Assembly: GCF_003573695.1 (NCBI RefSeq)
Contig: NC_039358.1
Location: 192,362,418 to 192,426,417 of the forward strand
Direction: 5' to 3'
Source of the DNA: Papaver somniferum
Lineage: Eukaryota > Streptophyta > Magnoliopsida > Ranunculales > Papaveraceae
Length of the DNA stretch: 64,000 nt
A program made the position numbers and the translations under genes. Each line of letters starts with the position of its first letter. The stretch's first letter is position 1. The notes under the pieces were generated by a model that was not told the DNA's origin, searched no databases, and was given only the letters and a program-made list of their open reading frames with translations. This document shows positions 33,694 through 43,265 of the stretch, one piece after another.

Positions 33694-34000
33694 GGGCACC
33701 TAGCTCAGCTTGTCATCCCTGTTTCCCAAAGTTTCATGCGCTCCAGGAGGTCCCAGGTTCGAGCCCCCCACGGCGTAATATTGCAGGAATTAACATGGAA
33801 GGTAGAGTTAGCTTTCCACCCTTGTGACACAATCTCATCCCCCATCCGCTTCGACTCCCTTAGCTAGGTTACCCATGAGGCTCGCTGGTAGGCTAGCACA
33901 ACAACCTGTTCAATTAATGTAGTAGTACGTTGTTGGAGCTTAGCTTGTTAGGCTTCTAACTAGTTAATGTAATACTCTTTATATAATAATATAATATCTC
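33694..34000 (+). mobile_element. tRNA-derived SINE in the leader of element G
   Basis: The head has RNA polymerase III internal promoter boxes: A-box-like TAGCTCAGCTTG (33701-33712) and B-box-like GGTTCGAGCCC (33756-33766), 55 bp apart. About 300 bp in all, ending in an AT-rich tail (about 33980-34010). Unlike the rest of the G leader it is not A-rich. TSDs in the A-rich flanks are unclear, so end points are approximate. It is not a functional tRNA gene: no cloverleaf closes. Confidence 0.6.
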
Positions 34001-34054
34001 TTTAACTAAAATAAAAATAAGAATAAAAATCTAAAACCTAAACTAAACACAAGT

Positions 34055-34071
34055 CCGCATCGGCGACGCCA
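34055..34071 (-). promoter_or_regulatory. Primer-binding site of element G
   Basis: The minus-strand reading TGGCGTCGCCGATGCGG lies 5 bp inside the LTR boundary at 34077. It is close to the primer site of element B (two differences), and the next bases (ACTTGTGTTTAG) are also shared. Confidence 0.65.
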
Positions 34072-34076
34072 AAAAC

Positions 34077-34679
34077 TGATGCAGTTTTTACATTAGTAAG
34101 AAGGATTCGATTCTCGGACTTTTTAAAGATTCGGTTTTAAGACTAATTAAGAAAAGAATACTAAACAAAAATTGCTATAATAGACCAAAATATTGATATG
34201 GTGATTTTGTATTCGAATAGGGTGAAAATCTAGGATTTCGAGATTCCACCGCTAATATGCATACTAGAATTTTAAATAATTTTCTAAAACTTTTCCATAA
34301 ATCTCGAGATAATTTAGGATTCTCGAAAGATAAACCTTTTAAATCAATAAAATCCTTAAATGACTAAGAATATAAGATCTATGGAGACTTGTTAGAATAT
34401 AAAATCGTTAAAAATATTTTAGCATACATAATACGACTTCCTCCTTAATCCTAGTAAGATGATTTAATTACTCATGGCAAAATTAGAGAATGGAAAGAGT
34501 AAACCATTGCATTAATTAATTAAGTTCACTTGCAAAATATATATAAAACAAATGGTTGCTTCCAGCCTATCTCCGTTCCGTTCTCGCTAATACACAATTG
34601 CAAATGAAAAATGTCTCATAATCTCTAATGTTTCCTCCAAAAAAGTTCGTCCCCTTATTTGATAGCGTTTGACCCCATT
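34077..34679 (-). repeat. 5' LTR of element G, partial
   Basis: On the plus strand it starts TGATGCAG at the primer-site junction and runs AT-rich until the MULE insertion at 34680. GACCCCATT after the MULE (43249-43257) continues it. A LINE then interrupts, so the outer LTR end is not identified. Confidence 0.5.
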
Positions 34680-35274
34680 GGATAATGCTATCCCGCATGC
34701 CACCGTGGGAAAGCATTATAAGCTAGCAATCTTTAGCCTGTTCGATCAGGAGATCATGTCATCTCTCACGGTACAGTTGTACGACAAAAAAATGATCTGC
34801 GAAGAAGTCCTTTTTAGCTTTAGAAAAATGACACCTTCTTCCCAGGATCTCTCTGTCGTTTCTTTAGTTATTCATCCTAACCTTTTCCATTCTCCTTTGA
34901 ATAAAATAAAAAAATGCTCTCAATTCTTTTTGTTGGGGAAATTTGAATTGAAGCCAAAAAAACAAAATGTAAACCTTAATTTGAAAACTAAAAACCCACA
35001 TTTGAATTGGTTTTTAATGATGACGATTTGATGATAAACTTAGAGAAAAAAGAGTGTTACTGGTACTTTCATGGCTACCCAGTACCCACATTAACTTCCA
35101 GAAGCTTCAGTCTTTGTTATTTATCTCTCCATGCACTTCGATTAACTAGTGTTGCTTTAATTTCTGAATTTTTTAATGAATCAAAACTTAATCAATTACC
35201 CGGTGATTTAGCAATTACCAGGTTTTCTAAAGAAGAAATTTAGATTTATTGGTGAAAAAGTGTTGTTGTGTAAT

Positions 35275-35745
35275 TGTAGGATCAGAATCTCGCAGCAATA
35301 ATGCCTCAGCGAAATTATCAACAACACAACAAAACAGCGTCGCAGAACAATTTTAGAAGTGACATAATAAACGACGTCAGCTAAAATCATGAGAAAAATG
35401 TAATGGTTCTGCGAAAATAAGAGAGTTTGCGAGAGTAACATTTGTAAGGTTGCGAGAATGTCGCGAGACATATCCGAAAATAAAGGACATATTAGTTGTC
35501 ATCCACTAGGTACTTCCCTATAAATAGTCGTTCAATTGTAAAGGAAAGGGAGAGATCTTTTTTGAGTAAGAAACAAGTAAATAGGAGAGAGATAATCTAG
35601 AGCAGTGGCTATTCTTGATTCCTTTATCTTTTCTTGTAAGATGGTTCGAATATTCATCAATAAAATTAAGATTGTTAATCTAAAAATGAGTTAAGTGTTA
35701 ATGAAATCATATGAGGGGTGTAGTGTAGGATTTCCTGCAACTACA
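35275..35745 (+). repeat. 5' LTR of element F
   Basis: 471 bp, TGTAGGATCAG to TGCAACTACA, TATA box CTATAAATAG at 35518-35527. Many GCGA words (TTCGCGAGA type), a compositional signature found across the whole element. Confidence 0.9.
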
Positions 35746-35748
35746 CAA

Positions 35749-35765
35749 TGGCGCTAGAAACAGGG
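35749..35765 (+). promoter_or_regulatory. Primer-binding site of element F
   Basis: TGGCGCTAGAAACAGGG lies three bases after the 5' LTR. It differs from the TGGCGCCG type of elements B and C, so another host tRNA is probably used. Confidence 0.6.
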
Positions 35766-35879
35766 AATATTGAAGATTATTCTAGAAAAAATTGAAGATT
35801 AATATTGAGATTTGTGAAGATTTGGAGTGATTGATTAAGAATTTTACATAATTTCTTGCAGTTCGTTAACATTGAAGAA

Positions 35880-38319
35880 ATGGCTAGAAGAAGAAATACA
35901 TCAGAACAACCAACTACTGTTAGAAGAAGCAAGAGAATTGCTGGAAGGAAAAGAAGTGAAATGGGAGAATCTACTAGAATGAGAAGTAATAGAGAAAATC
36001 AAATTCAACCACCAGTTCAACAAACACTAGTACAAGGGAGGAATACATATTATGATAGGGTGAGTATACACACTTGGCAATCAAATTCAACAGAAGAAGT
36101 AGAAGAAGAGCAACAAACCAGAAACCATAGACAGGTAGAGAGAAATCAAGAAGCAGATGAAGGAATAATTCATGGAGATGAGGAAATTGGAGCGTTAGAA
36201 ACGTTAAGACGAAGAATACATGAAGAAAGAAGAGCTGAGGCAGAAGAACGTGCAAATCTCACAAGGCAAAATCACAAATTGAGGATGGAAAATATGAGAC
36301 TACAGAGTAGAAGATCGAGAAGTATTACAAAATCATATTCAAGATCGACTATAAGAGAGATGAGGCGAAACTCACCCACAATTAATGCTGGAAACAATAT
36401 TCAAGAAGAAATATCAAATCCTAATGAAGAATATCACGAAAATAGAGAAAGAGATGATGATCGTTATGTTCCACAAAATGAAACTTTTGATGATAGCAAA
36501 ATGGTAGAAATCAAGAGAATGGACAACGTCAGGGACGAAATGATCAAGATGGCGAAGGAAATCGAGAGGAAGGAAGGAGAATTTTACATGAAAGAGAAAC
36601 TCAAAGAAATCAACAAACGATTGAAGAAGAAATTGAAAGACATTATGCTGAACAAGCACGTTTAATTTGCGAACGTGAAAGATTGAGAGCGGAAATGGAA
36701 TAACAAGAGCTTCAGGAGACAATTCGCCAGAACAATTACGACAATCGAGAAAGAAGGCGTACACAAAACCGGAATAATGGTAATATCAATGAAGAGTATG
36801 ATAGAATACAGAGGATGGCTGAAAGACAACGAATGGAATTAATAAGAAATGAACAAAATCATGAAGGGGAAAACGAGAGACATAATCATATGCGAATTCA
36901 AGATAGATATGAAGAAGAAACTCGCAGAAGAAGACGAGATGAGGATAATGAAGAAGAAATGCAAAATTTCGCGAGAGAAGAAAGACATGAACACAGAAGA
37001 AGAGAGGCGAAATTAAAAAGACCAATGGATCAAAATTCGGGTGTAAATAAACAAATCTTGAAAGAGTTAGAAGAAATGAGAGGAATGCTAAATAATAGAG
37101 GAGAAGTAGGCAGAACACAATTGGATGAAGCTATAGAAGAAGCTGCGAAAACTCCATTTACAAGGGAAGTACAATTAGGAGGAATACCACCGAAATGCAA
37201 TTTGCCCGCATTAACCAGCATTTTTGATGGAACAACTTGTGCAATTCAACACATTAAAGCCTAATGAGGTGCATGTTGCAATGGGAAAATCATGATGTTG
37301 TATTATGCAAGTATTTCGCATCCAGCTTAACAGGGGAGGCGTTAAAATGGTTCGAAGGTCTACCAAAGAATACAGTAACATCCTTCAATCATTTGCAGAC
37401 TACATTCCTAGGAGCATATATAAGTAATAATTCTTCGCGACCTGGTATAGAAGATGTGTTTGGATTAAAACAAAGGATTGGCAAAAGTTTGAAGCACCTA
37501 ACTAAAAGATGGAGGACTATGTGTAGCGAAATGGCTGGCCGTGTAGATGAGAGATATCTTATATTATCATTTATCAATGCTATGTTTTCAACCAACCTAT
37601 TGTATGTCCAAATTTTCAGAATCAAGAATACGATCACAATGACTGAATTGCGAGAACTTCAAGAAGAATATATTGCTCTAGAGGAAAGGCAAAATGAAAT
37701 GGAATCATACCCAGTTGCGAACACCATTTCACAAACAGCGAATGCAAGCTTATTACCCAAGCTAATAAACACAGTGGCGAATACTTCGCAGGTACAACAA
37801 GAGAAGATGACTGGTAACAATCAACAGAAACTGGTGGCTATGGGAAGCCGAGATCAAGAGGAGTATGAAGGAGAAAGAAATTTCTTCAGTCGTGGTGGAA
37901 ATAACAAGATTCAAAGACTCGATCAACCACAAGAAACTTATGGAGGTCAAAGACAAAACTATAATAGAGGACAAGGAGGTCACAAGGCAGTATGGGAAGA
38001 AATCAAGATGCCACCTCTAAATGCAAGTGTGGAGAAAATATGGGAATCTATAATTTTGATGGAGAATATACCAACACTATGGAACATGGGAACAAAACCA
38101 CCTCCAAACTACAGAAGTCATGATTTTTGTTCTTATCATCATTTTCATGGACATACAACAAATGATTGCAGAAATGTAAAAAGAATTATTCTGAGAATGA
38201 TAGATCAAGGAAAACTAAACCACTTTTTGGTAGGGCACCCACAATCTCAACCATTGCCACCACCATCAGAGCATGACAAAGTAAACACGATGAAAAACAA
38301 GGAAACATTCTTCATATAA
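35880..38319 (+). pseudogene. gag: Tat-type gag of element F, with frameshifts
   Basis: The N-terminal half (ATG at 35880) is extremely rich in Arg and Glu (ERRAEAEERANLTRQNHKL and many ERE/RRR repeats), predicting long charged coiled coil. It runs to 36665, shifts frame, passes a stop near 36702, and continues to 37264. The capsid part follows in another frame: EALKWFEGLPKNTVTSF, FGLKQRIGKSL, LTKRWRTMCSEMAG and LRELQEEYIALEERQ (37264-37700). Near the end FCSYHHFHGHTTNDCRNVKR is the CCHC-like knuckle typical of Tat-lineage gag. Reading stops at 38319 with no protease behind it. Three breaks mean no full protein, but a partner could supply gag too. Confidence 0.75.
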
Positions 38320-39300
38320 GTTGGTGCAAAAGAAAAGAATTTATACTGCACTCGGCCCGAAGAAAACCCCACTTAGGGTGCAGTCTCGTAACCATAAACC
38401 CTATAGGTAAAAGGGATAAGAGGCTGCAAAAACAACTGGTTGTTGTTAAGACCGGATGGGAGGAGCCAACCTTGTATTGTAGAGGTACGCCTCCTTGAAG
38501 GGGCAACCAGGGGGAAGATATGGGTGGCACCCTCCATTAGGGAGCTGATAAGTGTCTTAAAACGCAAATGTCATGAGGATTTTTACTCGCAAGGGTATTA
38601 AGGCTTGTCATATTTGTGCGACAATCCTGAAGAGGCAATAATATAAAAGAAAAATATAAGACGAGATCAATGGGTTTTCGCATGAAAGTGCGAAGACGTC
38701 CTGCGATTTCGTCGCAAGACGGCAATGTTCTGGGGCTTTATTTTTGCAAGAATATTTAGGCCTGTCATATTGTCGCAACATTCCTGAAGAGGCCATAATA
38801 CAAAAGAAAAAGTTAAGGCAAGATCAATGGGTTTTTGCATGAAAGTGCAAGAACGTCCTGCGATTTTGCCGCAATGACAAGAGGTGGCATAATAAGACCT
38901 TTAATTAGGAAGGCAAAATAAGACCACACAAGAATGAGATTTTGAAAAGAATCAAAATTCACTTCGCATAAGATTGCGAAATTATACATAAATAACTTCA
39001 AAGTTGAGGAACAAAATAAGAAAAGTCTGCAAAATCTCTCATTTGGATACAAATAACAGAGGCAAGTATGGGAATGAATGAAATCAGAAAATGTTATTTG
39101 TCTCCATATGATAGATTTACACAAAAATTCAACTCATATGATTATATTGGTTAACTGTATTGCAAGGAAGAATTATTTTAATGAATGCAGGTCAAAATGA
39201 AAGAAACTCATATATTAAGGAATATGGGGAACCAAAAGAATTCGCAAATATACAGAAAGAAGGAATAAATGTACAAGTATTACAGAAGATCAAAGAAAGA
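38320..39300 (+). other. Spacer in place of pol in element F, with a tandem duplication
   Basis: No coding motif. Two diverged copies of a unit of about 160 bp begin near 38600 and 38758. They share TCATAT, CCTGAAGAGGC, GATCAATGGGTTTT and GCATGAAAGTGC. The stretch ends with A-rich sequence before the 3' end of the antisense gene. Confidence 0.55.
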
Positions 39301-39308
39301 AACAAAGA

Positions 39309-42017
39309 CTACTTCTTAGTTGATCCTTCATCATCTTCATCAGACTTGTTCCATTCTTCGTATGCATCAGAACTTTTATCTCCATCAAAACCTTCATCAC
39401 CATCAGATTCTTCATCATTAGCTTCGCTATCAGAAATAATCAGACTGAGAATATTCTTTGGGATCTCCTCCAAGAGACAAGGATAATCAGAATGAGGAAT
39501 ACTATGATCATCACAAACCATTTGGATAGTTTGATTGCGAAAAATGCATAGCATCATTCTTAAAGTTCGCAATAGTGATCTTGATTTGGTTCTTTAATCT
39601 AGAATACTTATCGTTGCGAGAAGAAAGATTCTTTGCGAGTTCCTCTTTTTCAACTTCAAGTTCCTCAATCTTTTCACGATATCTACTTTCAGAATCTGCG
39701 AGCAAAAGGCAATCAATTAATAACTTGATGAAAATTCATAAGAAACAAAAGATTAGTAAAGAAGAACAGTTAATAACCTTCTCTGTCAGAAATCATATCT
39801 CTAATCAAGGCTGTATGCTCAACTTGGAGACTAACATTTACACCTAAATCTTTTCTGGCATCGTCTAAGATTTTCGCAGCCCAAGCGAATTCATCCTCAT
39901 TACTTATAAGAAGACGAGAACAAATTTGGTTTTCTCTTTCGCAGAGCTCGATGTTCTTGCTGTTAGCTTCATCTCCATCAAGTTGAACTTCAAGAAGGGT
40001 CTCTTGGAATTTCGCCAAATCCTTAGCACCTTGATCAGAGATGCGATCCTTATCATCTATGAGACCGCTAATTTTGGTTCTCAATTCATTGATTTTCTCT
40101 TTAGAATTAAGAAGGAGACGCTTAAATCGGTTGGCCAAGCCTAAACTAGATCTATGGTCGATTTATAAAAGGCGAAATTTGGATCTAAGTTCATTCAGAG
40201 AAAGAGATGAAACTCTATCATTTGAGAAAATATTTAAAGATTTATTAAGACGCTCGAGAAGGGTATCATTATCCAAGGCATTAGGAAATAAACGAAGAAT
40301 GGTAGCTTCATCAGAAAGACCATAAATGTCTGCAAAAAAGATCATTTAAATAAGATAAAACAACAGGATGGATGAATGAAGGGAAAGGAGAAAAGTAACA
40401 TACCATAGAGCTGATTATTAGCTTGCTGAAGGCTAGAGATTTTGTTCTTATACGAAGAAGAATCAATTTCTAGTTGTCTGTTTTTCTCGCGAAGACATTT
40501 GACTTCAGCTTCCAGTTCTTCATTCTTTGTACGAAATTGAAGATTCTTCTTTTCAAGATTTGCGCATCTCCTCTCTAGATCTGAGACAACAACGAAAGAA
40601 GCTTTTCCAGCCTGCGAGAAAATATAAAAAGTATTAATATAGAAAGAGATTTTGAGTTACAACAATGAAGAAGTAAAAGGATGAAAGTATACCAGACTAT
40701 TAAGAGAATGCAGGAAATCTGGAGTCACTTATCTAGAAACTCCACGAAGAGAACTATCACCATCCAGTAAAGGTACATCACAAATTGTAGCGAGAGCTTT
40801 CCAGGTATTAGCGAATTGGCTATCCCCAATTCCTTGCAAAGAATCAGAAAAGAGGCCGGAGAGCTTAGCCATAGAAGATTCAGGTGGAGAATCTTCACTT
40901 GCGGCAAGGTCATCATTATCCTCATCATCCTTGTCGCTCTCGGAATTTTCATGAGAAGGAATAGTTGAAGGAGAAGAAGAACGAATTTTTCTCTTCTTTG
41001 AAGGAGGAGCAGTTGATTTTTCCTTGCGAAGAGCACCTTTGCATTTATCACCAGTCTTCGCAACATTGGCAGGCTCTTCTATTTCAGCAATAATCTTCAC
41101 ACGCAAATAGAAGTAAGAAATAGAGGCAATAGTATACTGTTTAAAATCATAAAAGGATATTTCTTACCTCATCCGTGTATGAGCGAAGAGCTAATAAGGT
41201 ACTAGCCTTCCCAGTTCTGTGATAGCTATCTTTCAGTTTTTTGATCTGTAGAATTTCGCAAGAGTTAGCGAATAAAAGAATAAAGAAAATAAAGAGATGG
41301 ACATGAGCGAAACTGGAAGAAACATACCTCTTTCTCCTTCTCGAGCCAAGAGAATACCCAAGGTTGATAAGTAGTGAGATTCTCAGGAAGAACATTTGAC
41401 CCAGCAATGTAAGGTCCTTTCAGCATCAAGGGAAAAACACACCATTTATCATCTTTGGATTGGCGAGGAGTTGTGTTCCTACCAGAATGCCAATCAATGT
41501 CTTTCATGAGTATTTTAGCTTCATCAATGTTATCTTTCCTTTTCAAACGAATACCCCAACGAGTATTCTCTTTCTTCATGGAGATCAATTCATAATTTTC
41601 AAAGAAACTCGCTACCGTGTATTTCTCAGCAATTATCTCCAAGTATGCGAATTTAGGATCCCTAAGTTCTTTGGAGTATAGAGATCCTTTACCAGCACCA
41701 CAGTTAGCGAACTTTAATATCATACGGATGCAATCCCCACTCAATTGAAAGATAGCTCGCGAAAATCCCGAGTGAGCGAGAATTTCATAAAACAGAGGAA
41801 TATCTGGATCATAAAGAGGAATGGGGAGACCTGCGAGAATTTGACCTAGCGAAATTATAATTGGTTGATCATGACAATATTGATCAGAGAAAAGTTTAAT
41901 AGAAATAATTGATTTGGCACTTTCACCAGGAATGGTAGAAAGTGTGAAACCTTTCTCTGCAAGATCTTTTTGGACGTCTTTTAAGTTTTTCTCATGTTTA
42001 TGGCCACTTGGAGGCAT
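39309..42017 (-). pseudogene. Six-exon antisense gene in element F (gypsy-type 'transposase' plus coiled coil)
   Basis: Exons on the minus strand: 42017-41328, 41245-41168, 41094-40693, 40611-40404, 40329-39778, 39695-39309. All five introns are GT-AG with pyrimidine-rich acceptors (four end TGCAG, CGCAG or ACAG), and every junction keeps phase. Exon 1 (230 codons) has GLPIPLYDPDIPLFYEILAH and FQLSGDCIRMILKF, like the antisense protein at 1-1040. Exon 3 has basic KKRKIR and acidic serine stretches. Exons 4-6 form heptad-rich coiled coil (LERRCANLEKKNLQFRTKNE). The C-terminus is acidic. About 770 codons. Damage is light: TAA at 40731, TAA near 40165, and a frameshift near 39540. A TATATA at about 42174-42179 on this strand could be its own promoter. 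Role unknown; possibly a host-derived gene carried by the element. Confidence 0.75.
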
Positions 42018-42383
42018 ATTTGAATATAGAGTATGGGAATGAATAAAAAGTAAGAAGATTGAAGAAGGAAGGATTACAGTAGCGGAACTTGCGGAAGAAC
42101 AATAGAGTTGCAGAGATGAGAGAATAAAAAGAGAAGAGAAAGTATAAAGAAAGTGGAAAGAAGAGTAAAAAGAATATATAAAGAAGATTTTTTACTCCAA
42201 GAAATAAACATCATTAAGACGAAAAGACATGAGCGGTTGAAAAGCAGCGGTTACAGAAGACGTGTCAAGAAACAGATAGAAGAAAGAATACGTGTGATAA
42301 ATGCAGAATATGAAGAGATGAACAATTGCGGCATTTCTCACATCATTCTCTACTTTGCAGAGAAGATATGAGAAGAGGAAAGA

Positions 42384-42851
42384 TGTAGGATCAGAATCTT
42401 GCAGCAATAATGCCTCAGCGAAATTATCAACAACACAACACAACAGCGTCGCAGAACAATTTTAGAAGTGACATAATAAAGACGTCTGCTAAAATCATGA
42501 GAAAAATGTAATGATTCTGCGAAAATAAGAGATTTTGCGAGAGTAACATTTGTAAGGTTGCGAGAATGTCGCGAGACATATCCGAAAATAAAGGACAGAT
42601 TAGCTGTCATCCACTAGGTACTTCCATATAAATAGTCGTTCAATTGAAAAGGAAAGAGAGAGATCTTTTTTGAGTAAGAAACAAGTAAATAGGAGAGAGA
42701 TAATCTAGAGCAGTGGTTATTCTTGATTCCTTTATCTTTTCTTGTAAGATTGTTCAAAGATTCATCAATAAAATTAAGATTGTTAATCTAAAAATGAGTT
42801 GAGTGTTAATGAAATCATATGAGGGGTGTAGTAGGATTTCCTGCAACTACA
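42384..42851 (+). repeat. 3' LTR of element F
   Basis: 468 bp, preceded by the purine tract GAGAAGAGGAAAGA. It matches the 5' LTR with scattered substitutions and three small indels. TATA box CATATAAATAG near 42626. TSD GTAAT follows. Confidence 0.9.
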
Positions 42852-43265
42852 GTAATAGGCTTCGATTTTCAATTTTGTCGTGGTGATTTGGGGATTGAAT
42901 ATCTTGAGGAGATTTGGGGTTAGATCAAATGAAAATTAAATAGAAAGTCGCAGTTGATGTTAAATACGGTGAAATATCCATTACATAGTGATCTTTTTTG
43001 AAAATGGATGGTGATGTTGCTAGTGACTGAAATAGTGGCGGTGGAATTGATGTCAAAGAAGGAAGAAGGAGCGGTTCTGTTGTAGGGACCTGCAATCTTA
43101 AAGAAAATGACTTGAAGGGGATGCCTATAATTAATTATTTAGTTTTACAACTCATCTCTCTAATCTAAGCTAATCTGCAGTATCTGACGGTTGGAAACCC
43201 GTTAGGTCGTAACACATTTATACACGACAGTGCGGGATAGCACTGCCCGACCCCATTTATATGTC

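Larger units (their letters stand above)
27129..34679 (-). mobile_element. Element G: degenerate Athila-like Ty3/gypsy retrotransposon, minus strand
   Basis: Read right to left: 5' LTR from 34679 to 34077 (right end unknown, cut by a MULE), primer-binding site 34071-34055, leader with a SINE insertion, gag 33152-31847, protease/RT/RNase H/integrase 31341-28598, then the same hairpin plus purine-tract motifs seen in B and C. It meets the right end of element C at 27128/27129, so C probably inserted in G's 3' region and G's 3' LTR is off-window or lost. Every frame is broken many times. Integrase has a large internal deletion. Confidence 0.75.
35275..42851 (+). mobile_element. Element F: Tat-like LARD with gag, no pol, and an antisense gene
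   Basis: Complete element with 5-bp TSD GTAAT (35270-35274 and 42852-42856). LTRs 35275-35745 and 42384-42851 begin TGTAGGATCA, end AACTACA and look about 95% alike by eye. A primer site follows the 5' LTR and a purine tract precedes the 3' LTR. Inside: a gag-like region 35880-38319, a pol-less spacer, and a spliced minus-strand gene 39309-42017. With no pol, it must have been copied by enzymes from a related element. Confidence 0.9.
34680..43248. mobile_element. Non-autonomous MULE with nested element F
   Basis: Perfect 9-bp TSD GACCCCATT (34671-34679 and 43249-43257). TIRs share GCTATCCCGCA near the tips, and the left TIR continues TTATAAGCTAGCAA, as in the FAR1-type MULE at 22259. Without element F it is about 1 kb: left arm 34680-35269, right arm 42857-43248. 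The arms have no recognisable gene; the 120-codon frame near 34669 has no motif and starts in the TSD. Matching TIRs suggest that a relative of the 22259 MULE moved it. Confidence 0.8.

Noticed and set aside
33694..33790. Possible tRNA gene (GGTTCGAGCCC with an upstream A-box)
   Set aside because: No acceptor stem or cloverleaf closes, spacing of the boxes is long, and 200 bp of unrelated tail follow, as in a SINE.
34669..35031. 120-codon ORF as a gene
   Set aside because: It starts inside the MULE TSD/TIR, has no motif and low-complexity Lys/Asn composition.
35974..37118. Minus-strand ORFs opposite the gag of element F
   Set aside because: Phe/Leu-rich shadows of the Glu/Arg-rich coding strand, with no domain.
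35275..42851. Element F as an autonomous retrotransposon
   Set aside because: No protease, RT, RNase H or integrase motif on either strand between gag and the 3' LTR.
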